NCBI GenBank assembly: GCA_023213315.1
Contig: JAKCPI010031603.1
Location: 62,001-126,000 of the forward strand
DNA: 64,000 nucleotides
DNA from: Euborellia annulipes
Lineage: Eukaryota; Arthropoda; Insecta; Dermaptera; Anisolabididae
Direction of reading: 5' to 3'
Shown here: positions 13,393-25,400 of the stretch, in pieces
Position numbering within the stretch: the stretch's first letter is position 1
How the letters are laid out: every line of letters begins with the position of its first letter
Notes under the pieces: model-generated
The model's input: only the letters and a program-made list of their open reading frames with translations
The model's database searches: none
Told to the model about the DNA's origin: nothing
Translations under genes and position numbers: made by a program

Positions 13393-14927
13393 AATTAAAT
13401 TGTCTGATTACTAGTAATTCAAATCGTTTTGTAGTATCTATCACCTGATTATAATTTGTTTTCTAGTGGTTTGCAATATAATAAACCATAGATTGTATAC
13501 ATTTGTTCATTTTTGCAAATTAGAACTCAAATGACCAAGCCACGCATGCGCAGTTGCTACACAAAAATTGGAACCATATTGGTTGCCTATCTTTTAGGCA
13601 GCAGAAGTCGAAATCATTTACCCAGCTAAATAAAAATCACATCTACTTCAATAAATAAGTAAAAAATAAAAAATTCTCTGATTTCATATTTCTAGATACT
13701 TATTAAAATAATTTTTTTTATAATTGAATAATATTTGAGTTTTCTCTGAACAATAAAAATCAATTTTTGTTGTTGTTTTGCATACAAAATGTCCTCTCTC
13801 TATTCATTCATTCTTCTCTAAAGTCGTGATCTAAATAAATAAATAAATAAATAATTATTATTTTAATGATTTCGATAGAACTACTTGTCATAAATAATAT
13901 TTTCAATAGAATAGAAGAGAATAAAAAAAAAATTAAAATATTATACTCTCTTTGCTCCCGAAAGGATTTATTGAATATTTTTACATACAATATATAATAA
14001 CTTAGAAATTTAATAATCGGTTTTTGTTTATTAAACAAATATTTGCGTAGGGTGGTTCCATAGGGAGTTCTGGGATGAGGGAATGGAGCCACTCCGAGTC
14101 TGGACACGTTCTACTTCTGGAATGTTCTTCTCTCCTTCGATTCTTTTACACGTTTCTCCCTCACTTTGCTTTTGTTTTTTTGTTCATCTTGCCTTGACTT
14201 TGATTGATTTGTTGTTATTAATATGATTTACGGGTGGATTTATTTGGGAATTTGTTAGGGGGCATGTAAACCAGCTGTCATTGTTGTTCTTGCTGTCGTT
14301 GATTCTACATTACTCCAAATCTGTAGTTTTAAAAGGGCTAAAAAAAGTAAGAAGAACCTTCGATATTTTGCATATTGTTGACGTATCTCAATTTTTGACG
14401 AACTTGTGATATGCATACCAGCTGAATCCCCTCTCTAATTAAAATTCCCCTAGAAGCGATTAACATTAGTGTGTAATTATTGTTGTTGTAGAGGAAAAAT
14501 AAACTTGTTTTTTTTTTTTTTTAATCGTTTGGAAACATGGGGAAATTGAAATACGTCATGTTGTTTTTACAGGGACGATGTTTTTTTATCTTAATTCTAA
14601 TTCCTTTTAATTTCCATATTTGTTTGTTTGAATCATCCAGACGAATTTTATTGCGGATCTAAATTCATATTTTGGTGCAGAATTTAGTACTTTATGTCTT
14701 ATTTTGATTCTAGCTGTTTTTGTCTCTCAGAAGTTGATATTTTTGCAAATAAAGGAAGAAAATTACAGAGAAGGATAGGCTAGAATATTAGGATAATCTA
14801 AATTTTAGTTCAATGAAGAATAAAGATGGATCTGGTCATAATTGAATGAGGAACACAAAGAACAAGGCAGCCAGCAGAAATAAAAAAAATTTTTATATTA
14901 TTTCGTCGATGTTTCGAGAAGAGTCGT

Positions 14928-15092
14928 TCCCGTCCTCAGGACGAATTGTCACAAAATAGATGAAAAACTTGACAATGTATACATATCGACGAATAATAAT
15001 AATACATAAGTTGTGTATAATATTTAGGTGGGTATACATTGTAAAACTTTTCATCTATTTTGTGACAATTAATTCGTCTTGAGGATCCCTCA
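14928..15092. repeat. Foldback element, decayed
   Basis: Arms containing GACGAATTGTCACAAAATAG and CTATTTTGTGACAATTAATT face each other around a short AT-rich loop. A diverged CTGAGGACG...CGAAACATCG motif occurs on the minus strand at about 14942-14905. Confidence 0.65.
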
Positions 15093-15172
15093 CGCCCAGG
15101 ATTTGAACGAGAATCTTCTTTGTAGAAGCCAACATCCCAATTATAGCCCCCAGACTGACTTAATAGATTGTA

Positions 15173-15561
15173 GAAGGATGTGAAAATGCAGGCAGCCAAA
15201 AATAAAACGCTCTCAATTCCCTTTGAATGTCCAGACGTTTCGGGCAACATTTATTCGCCCATCCTCAGTGACACTAGTTCACTGAGGATGGGGTAGTGAG
15301 AGAGTGTTAAGTCTCTTTTGATTTAATATCAAAAAACTCATTTATCATAATATTATTATATTAAATAGAATACGTAGTAGAATTTAATAACCACTATGTA
15401 TAATCAAAGGAGACTTAACTCTCTCCTAGTTCACTGAGGATGAGCGAATAAATTTTGCCCGAAACGTCTGGACATTCAAAGAGAATTGAGAGCGTTTTAT
15501 TTTTGGCTGCCTGCATTTTCACATCCTTCCTCAATATATTTCCAGCCATTAAATATTATTA
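15173..15561. repeat. Foldback retroposon with 13-bp target duplication
   Basis: Inverted arms (GGATGTGAAAATGCAGGCAG at left; its complement CTGCCTGCATTTTCACATCC at right) enclose an AT-rich centre. Each arm has CTGAGGATG-stem-GCCCGAAACGTC. After the right arm a tail with TTTCCAGCCATTAAATATT follows. The whole is flanked by direct repeats TTAATAGATTGTA at 15160-15172 and 15562-15574. Confidence 0.8.
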
Positions 15562-17074
15562 TTAATAGATTGTATATTTATTATTAAAACTTACACCGAT
15601 GGCCCATTCACAAATTTGGCAAAACTTTTCGTTGCCTATCTACTGATCTTAGGGCCTATTCATTTTCACCTTAACCAAAAAGCCGTCTTGTGACTTAAAA
15701 AGATCGTTTTGTGAATTAAAAATCTTTTTACGATTTTCTAGTGTTTATATTTATACCTGTAAGAAGAGAGAAGAGATGGTGACGTCATGGGATAAGGGAG
15801 ATGGTTCAAAGGGGGATTGTTGGGACTTTGTTGTGATTAGTTGTTTATTGATTTTTCTGTAATTAACGTGTATTTTTGTTGAGTCGAGATTAATAAAGTC
15901 TTATTTGTAAATCGTGAAGTTTTTTGAGAGGAGGTTAACAGAGTTAACATACCTACTCAAAAACTCTGATTTTTTTATTATTATTATTTTTTTTTTTTAT
16001 TAATATAACATCTCGTCTCTATAATTTCATAATTAATATTATAGGTCACAAAATGCTTTATTATAACGAATATGGTGATTTCTCATCAGTTTTAATATTA
16101 TTATTCCACGTAAGTTTATAAAAAGAAATCAATAAACTATTATTTTTTGAACAATTAGTCGTTTGCAGTTTGCGTTTTCACTTCTATTTGTCTGTCTGTC
16201 ATCTCTCTCTCTACTCTTGTGTACATTTATGTGTGTGTGTGTGTGTTAGTATATGTGTGCGCGCAATTGTACAATCTAATTTATAGGAACGAGTTTTTAC
16301 TTTTCCTTTCTTTTTTTTATTTATTTATTTTATTTATTTTTTTTTTTTGGACTTTTCTTTGTCTTTTCGTTCGTTCGTCGGGTTTTAATTATTTCCCTTT
16401 GACATTATGGTTTATAACATGAAAGACAGAGAGAGAGAGGGAATGAGAGAAGGAAAAAAAAAAGGTTTCATCGTCTTTTTAAAAAAGTTTCTTCGAAACT
16501 ATTTTCAACTTTTGCTACAAAAATGCTTTTTCCATTTCTTCTTCGTCTTCACTTTGTGCAATTGATTAGTAATTCGCGACATGTTCGTTTGTCTGTCCCC
16601 TCCGTCGACTTCTCGCCCTCCTCCCCCATCATCACCGTCGATTAATTAACACATTGTGTCAATTAATATCCCTTTTTTTTGTGCCAACAAGGAAACTGGA
16701 TTGATGCTGTCTATACTGCTATTGCTTGCTACTCTCTATAGATCATAAAAATACGTCACTCTTTATATGGTAAATGTGTGTGAGATGAGTGAAAAAATTA
16801 TCACTTTCTAGTCAGTGAATTTGGATCTATCTGTAAGAATCAAATTTTAAAATAACAGTGTATTAGATTCTTGCTTATATGCTTCTTTCTTCAAACCATC
16901 GTATTTTTTTTCACAAAAATAATCTCTAAATAATGTTAAAAATCATCAAAAATTAACCCCTACCCTAAAAAAAAAAAAAAAAAAGTTAACATATTCATAA
17001 AGATATTTATTCCTATTAATTTTAAAATTCTGTTTGAAATAAGTAGATTTTCAAACAACGTGCTATACACTTAA

Positions 17075-17712
17075 AATAATCTGGTGTGCTGGTCGCACAG
17101 GACACACTTTTCTTATCTTCTGTAATCGAAAGTTGGTTCTGTGCTTGTCGCACCAGATTTTTTGTGTCGACATGTATTTAGTTTCCGACAGTACGGTACA
17201 TTCGATTTTCAAGAAAAATTAATAAGTATGGGAAAATATTTATATTTTGTTACCATGGCAACCATTTCTCCTATCTTGTCCTATGAAGATTAAGGATATA
17301 TACATTTTAAAGAGCATCTAAAAATAATTGATTTTTTAATCAAAATCGTTGGAGCTAATTTTGAGAAAATCGAAAAACACTAAAAAAAGTACATCAGTAA
17401 AGTACTAGTAATTTTTAGACAATTTTCATTAAAAGCTCATTTTCTCGCCCTAGGTGGGTGTCTAACTTAAATATAAAATTTCAACCTCCTAACTCAATTC
17501 CTTCATGCTTAAAATTGAACACACAAAGTCAGACAGACAGACACACACACACACACACACAGAGAGACCATGTCGAGCAAACCACTTTTTTGGATTCAGG
17601 GGACCTCAAAACCTGTATATCCATCAAAATCTCGACATCTAATTTTTGACATGAAACCAATACTTTCTCTCTCTATATATTAACATATATATAGAGGTAA
17701 GAGAAAGTAAAA
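17075..17712 (-). repeat. Family E repeat, near full length
   Basis: It carries the family E landmarks in reverse: a CTGGTGTG...CACCAGATTTTTTG terminal hairpin, GTCGACATGTATTTAGTTTC, CCATGGCAACCATTTC, AAGTACATCAGTAAAGTACT, GACCATGTCGAGCAAACCAC, and a terminal TACTTTCTCT...AGAGGTAAGAGAAAGTA hairpin. Confidence 0.8.
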
Positions 17713-17899
17713 ATATGAATTTTCATAAAGCCGTTTATGAAACTTTCAATAAATTGGTTTTCATTATTTAGTAGTCTATATAAACTTTTCATATATCCGA
17801 ATGTAAAATATATAAACAATTTGTGTTACAGACTTCCTAAACTATTTGATGAATATACCTTGAAAACTTTTAACATGTAGTTACTATATCGTTGCGAGA

Positions 17900-17998
17900 T
17901 TAGTTTTTGTTTGATTGGGCATCGAGCTAGGACTTTCTGAATCTGCCTCAAAGTCCTGGTTCGAATCCAGATATGATGAATAAAATATTTTTTATTTT
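17900..17998 (+). repeat. tRNA-like SINE head
   Basis: A tRNA-like fold is visible: D-arm region GATTGGGCATCGAGCTAGGA, a possible anticodon stem ACTTT/AAAGT, and a T-arm CTGG-TTCGAAT-CCAG at 17956-17970 with a perfect B box. The acceptor stem does not pair and an AT-rich tail follows, so this is a SINE or tRNA-derived repeat rather than a functional tRNA. Confidence 0.5.
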
Positions 17999-18027
17999 AT
18001 AATAATTAACGAATCATAATAATTAAT

Positions 18028-18338
18028 CAGGAATGAAAGTTAGAAGAAAACGCAGCCAAAATTTTTTCTTTAAAAATATATTTCAACAGCTGACGTTTCG
18101 GCTGTGGTCAAAGCCATCCTCGGAGCTGCTGTTGGTCATCATATACATATATTTTACATACCGGTACAATTCAAAATATATGTATATGATGACCAACAGC
18201 AGCTCCGAGGATGGCTTTGACCAAAGCCGAAACGTCAGCTGTTGAAATATATTTTTAAAGAAAAAATTTTGGCTGCGTATTCTTCCAACTTTCATTCCTG
18301 ATACAAATTCCACCAGCCATAAAATACCCTTATACTAA
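18028..18338. repeat. Foldback retroposon with 13-bp target duplication
   Basis: Near-perfect inverted arms of about 130 bp (CAGGAATGAAAGTT at left, AACTTTCATTCCTG at right) meet near 18165. Both arms carry CCGAGGATGGC...GCCGAAACGTCAGC. A short tail CACCAGCCATAAAATACC follows. Direct repeats CATAATAATTAAT lie at 18015-18027 and 18339-18351. Confidence 0.88.
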
Positions 18339-19032
18339 CATAATAATTAATATCTGGTAATTCTTTTCTAATCACCCTGTGCTTTTTCTCTTTCTTTCGG
18401 CGTTAATAAAAAGATGTGAGTGACTGAATAGTTAATTGAAATGTCTCTATTGATCCTTGTGATTATTATTTCAAACAGATCAGAATCCTTTAGGATGTTT
18501 TTAACACTCCTCCCCCTTCTCTGATTTTTTTCTCATTCTTTCTTTTAAATTTTTAATTAACACATTTTAATAATTTTCGAATTGAATAAAGACTTTTTGT
18601 CTCCCCTCCCTTTTTGATTTTAAAAAGGCACAATACAATTAAGAACAAAAAAAAAAAAAAAAATTTGAAATGTTTTTCGCGAAACGAAATGAAATCGAAA
18701 CAAACGAGTCTTCAAGTCAATTAACTCTCTCTCTGTCGTCGCCTCTTTTTTTATATTTTATTAAAAAGAATAGAACAGAAAACAGAAAATCGATTGAATT
18801 GTTCTTTAAAGAGTCTGAATTTTTTGTAATTTCGTCAGGTTTTTTTTTTTTTTTTTTTTTTTGTTCCTAAAGAGAACAATTTATTCGAAATAAATCCACA
18901 AAACTAATAATTAGAGATGCCAGAGGATTATTAGACCCCTGTATGTATTATATTCTCCCTATTCTTTTTGTATCATTAAGATATTCTTTTGTAGTTATTG
19001 GCAAATTTGCGGCTATTTTAAGACCCTCTCTC

Positions 19033-19296
19033 CAGTGGCGTAGCGAGCTTAACTCGCGCCCGGGGCACAATACCTTTTTAGCGCCCCCCCCCCCATTCGA
19101 AAACCATATAAATATATTAATATACAAAATTATTATATTACACTGGCACTAAATTTAAAATATATTTTCCAGAAATCAATTATAATAAAAATAAAAATTA
19201 TCCAGCAATTTTTTGTTTTGCGGACTATTTGGCGCCCCTTTGTGAGTAGCGCCCGGGGCATGATAACCCCCTTGCTCCCCCCTCGCTACGCCACTA
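19033..19296 (+). repeat. hAT-like MITE, family F
   Basis: Termini CAGTGGCGTAGCGAG and CTCGCTACGCCACTA are inverted repeats, flanked by an exact 8-bp duplication CCTCTCTC (19025-19032 and 19297-19304). GC-rich ends surround an AT-rich core. The copy at 47304-47561 is similar throughout. Length 264 bp, non-coding. Confidence 0.9.
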
Positions 19297-19351
19297 CCTC
19301 TCTCGCCTCTTTTAAGGGAAAAACGAACTTTTTCCTCACTTCAAAATTGTT

Positions 19352-19953
19352 TTGTCCTTAAAAATTTATCATTAAAAAGGAATCTTCAATTATTCATCAT
19401 ACTGGTGTTCATCATCGGGTGATATAGAATTTAAATTAAAATTTCTTATTGCGATAAATAAAAAAAAAAACTTTACTTCTTATTTTCTTTTATTTGGCAT
19501 AAATAAAATTAATAAAGTATTGTTCTAGTGAATAACTAAGGTTCCATATACTATCTATTGCAATAGTATTGAGATTAAAGCCCGGTAGTTAGGCAGCCAA
19601 AATGGCACACGCACACTTTAAAAAAAAATGGTTAAATGGGTCGTTTGGGCCTATTGTCAGCTTTGAAAAAGGTATTTCTAACAGATACAAGAAAGCTTTA
19701 GTGTGCGTGTGCCATTTTGGCTGCCTAACTGCCGGGCTTTAATCTCAATACTATTGCAATAGATGGTGTATGGAACCTTAGTTATTCACTAGAATAATAC
19801 TTTATTAATTTTATTTATGCGAAATATAAGAAAATTAGAAGTAAAGTTTTTTTTTTTATTTATCGCAATAAGAAATTTTAATTTTAATTCTATATCACTC
19901 GATGATGAATAATTGAAGAATCCTTTTTAATGATAAATTTTTAAGGACATAAA
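19352..19953. repeat. Large foldback element, ~250-bp arms
   Basis: The left arm (about 19352-19613) and right arm (19696-19953) are close inverted copies. Both include GCAATAGTATTGAGATTAAA or its complement and GGCAGCCAAAATGGCACACG near the centre. The left arm has an extra ~15 bp (CTGGTGTTCATCATC). The loop is about 80 bp. No CGAAACG motif is seen. Confidence 0.85.
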
Positions 19954-21746
19954 ACTATGTAGATGGTCCACATGCCAAACCTTTACCCCACACACACATA
20001 CACACTTAATCTAAACCCATCTAAAAAAGTGAATTTTTGAAATTAACATTTTTTCAAAAGTTATATTGGACATTAAATTTGTCTTATGTGCCTATAGAAA
20101 ATGTTTCTTTTTATTCGTTAACCTCTATTCTATCTTTTACTTACCTGGATTTCTTTAATTAATCCAAAATGAATCAGTTGGCAAGCAAAGGTTTTTCACT
20201 AGCGTAGACAGGCAGGGAAAGCTCCCCTAATTTGGGAAAAAAAAAATAAATAAATTTATAAGCTTGAATTTCAATACATCTAAGTATTTAATGCAAAACA
20301 CTATCTCTTGACAAAAAGCCCTGATCTTTAATTAATCTGACAAAATAATCCATTCTGATTTTTTTTTTTAATTAAATTATAGCCTATATATTAAGACTAT
20401 TTTCTTCCGCATAATTTAGACCTAAAAAATTATTTATTTAATTTAATCTTATCAAAATTAAATAGAGTACCGATATTACAGTATTTCGCTAATTGTGAAT
20501 CCTATTACGAAAAAAGTTATTTCTTGTTCATTGATGTGATTCTATTTCTCCTCTACAATTCTGTTCTCATTGTAAAAATATATAAAATTTATTTAAAAAA
20601 ATAGGATAATGGAGAGGGGAATAATTAATAAGTAAATAATAAAATACAAAAGAAAAAATTTATTATTCTTTTTTCTTTGATAGCAAATATATTTGGTTGT
20701 ATTTTTTTTAAATAATAATTATAATAAAAATAAAATAATACAGGCATGAAATTAAATACACGCAGACACACACTTCCAAACAAATTCATTCATACTACAA
20801 AATAATACTACTAAATTACCACAGCATGGAAGACACTAATATTTTATATAAATATTAATAATAATAAAATTATGACGTATAAATATATATAAGTATACAT
20901 ATATATATTTATATAATAAAATAGTGCTAAAATGGATTCGATTGTTATTGTTATTGATCACTTTGATATTTATTTATTTTTTTTTTAGGATTTTTTTCTA
21001 TTTAGTTAAAAAAATGCCCTTTTTATCTTTACTACAACTAATACTTTTTCTTCATTTTACTGTTTCTCTCTCATTCTTTCTTCATATATATATATTTATT
21101 TATTTATTAAATTATTTATTTATATTATTTACATAATTAATGTCAAAACTATTTGGACTAGCGTCACATAATACGCTTGCGAGATTCGCAGACATTCCAT
21201 TCTTTTTTTTTTTATTTTTTTATTTTTAGTAAAATTTTTATTTTAGTCCAAAATTTATTTCGGACATTTTAGCCAAAAATAATAACTCAGTCTTTTTGAA
21301 TAAATTAAAGTTTAAAATTAAATAGAAGAGGAGAATAAAAGAAAGGTACATTAGGTGCAAAAAAAGAATCCACTCCTTTCTCTCTGATAGGCAATCCAAT
21401 AGACGCAAATATTTTTATATCATTTTTATATAAGTTAAATTAAAAGTATTTATAATACAATATTTTTTGACATTATATATACACACATTTTTCTTTAAAA
21501 AATATATTTTTTCCGACGATAAATAAGTTAATATATAAAAATATATACATATTCATTCAATCAAATTAATAATTTTCTTAAGTCATTCATATTTTAATTA
21601 ATTCTAAAATCATATTATTTACAAATATCACCTTATATACGTGTAGATTTATTTTAAATATTTGAAATGAAAAAAAAATTTTTTTTTATAAATTAGCATT
21701 TAAAATTAAGACTATTATTTTTTTGAAATTGTTTAAAAAAATTTTC

Positions 21747-21752
21747 TTTATT
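21747..21752 (-). promoter_or_regulatory. Candidate Wnt1 polyadenylation signal
   Basis: This is the first AATAAA on the minus strand after the Wnt1 stop, about 190 bp downstream. In DNA this AT-rich the hexamer occurs often by chance, so the true 3' UTR end is uncertain. Confidence 0.25.
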
Positions 21753-21937
21753 AATAGCTTAAAAAAAATTTGAACTTAGAGGCTCTTTTGAAAAATGATG
21801 ATTAAATTATTAATTTAAAAGAATTTATAAATAAATAAATAAATAGTTTATGGCGCCTAAAGATTTGATAATTCTAGATAATAAATTATTTGAGTTGATT
21901 GTTTGATTGCACCGAGTGTACCTGTAGGTGGGGAAAA

Positions 21938-22429
21938 CTACAGACAGGTGTATATGGTCTTATTAGTTAAACATATCTCGCACTTGACTTCGCAGCACCA
22001 CTTAAAATAGCATTTGCATCGTTCACGGACGACCACCTGCTGCGACCGATGGCCTCGACCGCAGCACATGAGTTCACAACCGTCCACACCAATGCTAGTG
22101 TCATTACAGAGACGTCCATGTGTTCCTTGGATGCCCATACGAGGGTTACGTTCACAAAACTCGGGACTTTTCTCGTAATAGACAAGATCTTCGAGTTCCG
22201 GTGGTTTATGTTCCCGATCGAAGGGTTGTAGTTTGAAATTATAGCGGTTCTTCTGACGACGGGAACTACCGTCATTGCTCACCATAACCCGTGACGCACC
22301 ATCAAATCGATCCTTTAGACTGTCACCCACGTGTCGAAAATTTGGAAGACGCATCCAACAAGTTCGTAAGGTGCATGCCCCAGACATACCGTGGCACTTA
22401 CAGTCCTTGTACATTCCTGCTCTTACATG
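21938..22429 (-). CDS. Wnt1: Wnt1 exon 4: acylation hairpin and C-terminal cysteine domain
   Basis: The exon encodes residues 241-403 and the stop TAG at 21940-21938. The acceptor is tctgttgcag before 22429, with a good pyrimidine tract. It begins [19 protein letters not shown]; Ser256 is the expected site of Porcupine-dependent palmitoleoylation. A linker ([14 protein letters not shown], 292-305) leads to [19 protein letters not shown] and the compact cysteine-rich domain that contacts Frizzled and LRP. Sequons are N349-D-T and N396-K-T. Residue 383 is Lys in YFKWCC, where Wnts almost always have His. Confidence 0.98.
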   Translation of the reverse strand, partial: HVRAGMYKDCKCHGMSGACTLRTCWMRLPNFRHVGDSLKDRFDGASRVMVSNDGSSRRQKNRYNFKLQPFDREHKPPELEDLVYYEKSPEFCERNPRMGIQGTHGRLCNDTSIGVDGCELMCCGRGHRSQQVVVRERCKCYFKWCCEVKCEICLTNKTIYTCL

Positions 22430-25400
22430 CTGCAACAGACAAAAACAAAACATCGTTTAACTAAAGAATTTTGGAAATGAGAATTTCTGAAACTCCGAAA
22501 TCAAAATCACCCAAAAAAAGAAGCTTGACCCCTCTCTAGCTCCAACTTTGTTGACATAAGTATTTCATGACTAAAAATAACTTTATCAGAATAGGAATGA
22601 AGTCAGGTCTCTTTCTGTATTGACTTGAATAATTTGCTAAAAGTATTAAATAATAAGTTTCATTGCTCATGGGCCCACGTCTTGTGGGTAGGTGGATGGC
22701 GACCACGAACTACCCGAGCTGGGACTGGCAGTCCTTCTATTCTTTACACATCTGTCCCTTCCTTCTATATTTCTTCGTCAGACCGTGCAACGGGCCGGCC
22801 TGCTCTACTTCTTCCGGTCTCAAAAAACCCATTCTGCCGACCCCTTTTACCGCCGACCCCGCACCTCAGGAATAATAAAGGTGAAGAATGAAGAAGAAGA
22901 TTAAATAATAAGTTTCCATTCTCCAATTAAAATTTTTTTTTCATTCATTTCACCAATCGAATCCTCTAATCAAGGCCGTTGAAAATAATTAGGCATGAGA
23001 CTTTTTGTGCGGAAGCTTTAATGCTGTTATTATAATACGTTATCATCTTATAGTAGGCCTATAGGCTACTGTAAGATGATGGCGTCCTTGACTTGGTGGC
23101 CACAATCACACCTGCATTAGAGCTAATTTATATCATTTAAATCAATATATAATTAGAAATGATGTGATGTAAAAAAAAATCTATTCAACTAATTTTAGAA
23201 GCAATGATAAATTGAAAAATACAATTTATGTATTTCCTTTTAACAAGAGATGGGTATAAAAAATTATACGAAACTCTTCTTTAACCTGATATCTAGCCGG
23301 CGGGCCTGGCAAGAAGAAAGAAAGAACAACAGCCACCAAGATCAATGTTGTTAAGCAACGCCAAGTGGTACTGAAAATCGGGATAGGTGGCCCCCGAAAA
23401 ACAAGACCATTGAATGACCGCCGGAAGCCATCGATACTGTTTAATATAAATAATAAATAAATTTATAAGAGTCAAATGGCCTCAGCAGCCGAAATGACTT
23501 TTTATTAAAAAAAAAACCTGATATCTAAATAAAATATAACAACGATCAATTTGAAAGTAAAACAAATCAAAATGTTCAATAGGTTTTGAGGAGCACTCTA
23601 TCTATTAATTTAATATTTATTCATTTATTGTTATCGTAACTAATTTTAATTTTCTACTCATACATTAAATTTATTTCCATATAGTAAGATTTTTTGTGCT
23701 TTTAGCAACTAACCAATCCTTTACTTAACTAACAATTATGGTGATTTTTTCCTGATCCAAGACCACCTATTTTACAGTAGATTATTTAAATCAATCAAAA
23801 CTTTCAACGGATTAAATAAAAGAAAGTCTTCGATTTCATCATTTATCAATTTCCATAATCGTGCTTAATTTATTTTTATTTCTTCTTGCAAATATAAGAA
23901 AAAAAAAAGAAAAAGGTGATGACATCAACAACAACAACAACCTTTATATGAAAGACTGTTCTAAAGACCTTTCACCTGGACGGGAGAAAAGGTGAAGCAA
24001 AAGAAAAAGAGAGAGAGAAAGAGAAGGCTTTGAAAAGAAGAAGATGACTTTGTCGATGATGGTGATGACCCTCTACTCTAAAGAGGCGAAAATAAAAGGG
24101 GACAAAAACACGGGATGACAACTCACTTCACATTTTTTTTTTTTTTTTTTTGAAAAGGTAGAAAGTCAAAATGTGCATCAATATTGAAATAAGCTCTCGG
24201 GCCTTGGTGTAGTGGTTAGCGTGCTGGCCATTTGTATGTACCAAGGGTCGCGGTTTCGCATCCCATCCCAGCCGACAAAATTTATTAAATTGGCTACCAA
24301 TCAATTCAATAGGGACGTGGTCTAAATGGCCTTGGATAACGAAAAAGATTTTGATAAATAGGCTAAATTCTCGTGTCTGAAGCCCCGGGTTCACTTCCCG
24401 TCCCAAGCGAAAAAAATTTCATTTGAATTGGCTACCAAAATATGGTATGGATATACTTTGATGTCGAAAAAGACCTTAATACAAATTGTGTTTGTTGACA
24501 CATTGGATTTGAACCTCTTTAAAGACCAAGGTTAGGGTTATCGAGTATCATAAAATATACAGTATGTGCAACAAGTGTTTGGTCCTTCCAAGTTATATCA
24601 AAACGATTATTTTTTGGTCCTTCCAAGTTATATCACAACGATTATTTACTAAATTTTAAATAATCAGGTATAATATTTTACTTTGGAATTGAAATTAAAA
24701 TTTTTTTTAACCATTTAAAAAAAAAAAATTTTGTCCTTTCCCATGGAAATATTTCTACAGGCGTCTGTTTGCTTTGAATACGCTGTCCTATTGAAGTCAA
24801 ATGTGTTTCAAGGCTCGCGTTTCTTTCCTATGCATCGGGTCTTAACAGCGCAACTAATTGAGAGCGAGAAAGAAAGATCTCCATTTTGATTTAAACGTTC
24901 AGACATATCTTCCTTCTTCATCTTCATCAAAATCTATGGATATAATTTTTTTTCTTCCCCCCCCCCCCCCCTTCTCCTTCTCTTCTTACTCTACATTCGG
25001 AAAGTCGTTTTTTTCCTGTCTCTCTCTCTCTGAATTCCAAACATTTTCTAGATAAAGAATGCCGCGCTGAAGAGAGAATGTCAAGAAGATAGCAACGGAT
25101 TTAAATAATTTGATAGAAATTTAATGTGAAAGGAAAACAATTCTCTCAATTTTTTTTTTTTTTTTTTTTTTTTTAAAGACACATGACATTTTTGTTTATA
25201 GTATAAAGATATGAATAATATTCAATAAAATATTTTCATATTCATATCAAAAAATTCTTTAAATATTTTTTTTTTTTTTAATTGAAATATTTTTTCCTAC
25301 TATTACAAATTTGCATATTTTGTTGATATGACCGAGCTTGGGCTTGGAGAGGAAATTAGACAGCGAACTAGACAAGGAGAGATCTCTTCTAATTATTCGA

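Larger units (their letters stand above)
1..21937. other. Downstream flank of Wnt1, no recognisable gene
   Basis: I find no host coding exon, tRNA or rRNA gene here. The interval holds the repeats listed separately. Between them is AT-rich DNA: 1120-2420 (a GC-rich patch at 1670-1760 and a TTC run near 1850-1910), 2650-4280 (GC-rich unique patch 3660-3800), 8280-13120 (only a CA/TA microsatellite near 9440), 13400-14860, 15600-17070 and 20000-21740. GC-richer unique DNA also occurs at 5570-5710. Confidence 0.6.

Noticed and set aside
17075..17712. Family E as a Helitron
   Set aside because: Terminal hairpins are suggestive, but no TC start, no CTRR end and no A|T insertion could be established.
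17900..17998. Functional tRNA gene
   Set aside because: B box and T-arm are good, but no acceptor stem or proper anticodon arm forms, and repeat-type tails follow; the same holds for the heads at 24.2, 29.6, 49.5, 54.3, 55.0 and 63.0 kb.
22049..22460. Antisense and alternate frames across Wnt1 exon 4
   Set aside because: Shadows of the strongly conserved Wnt1 coding frame.
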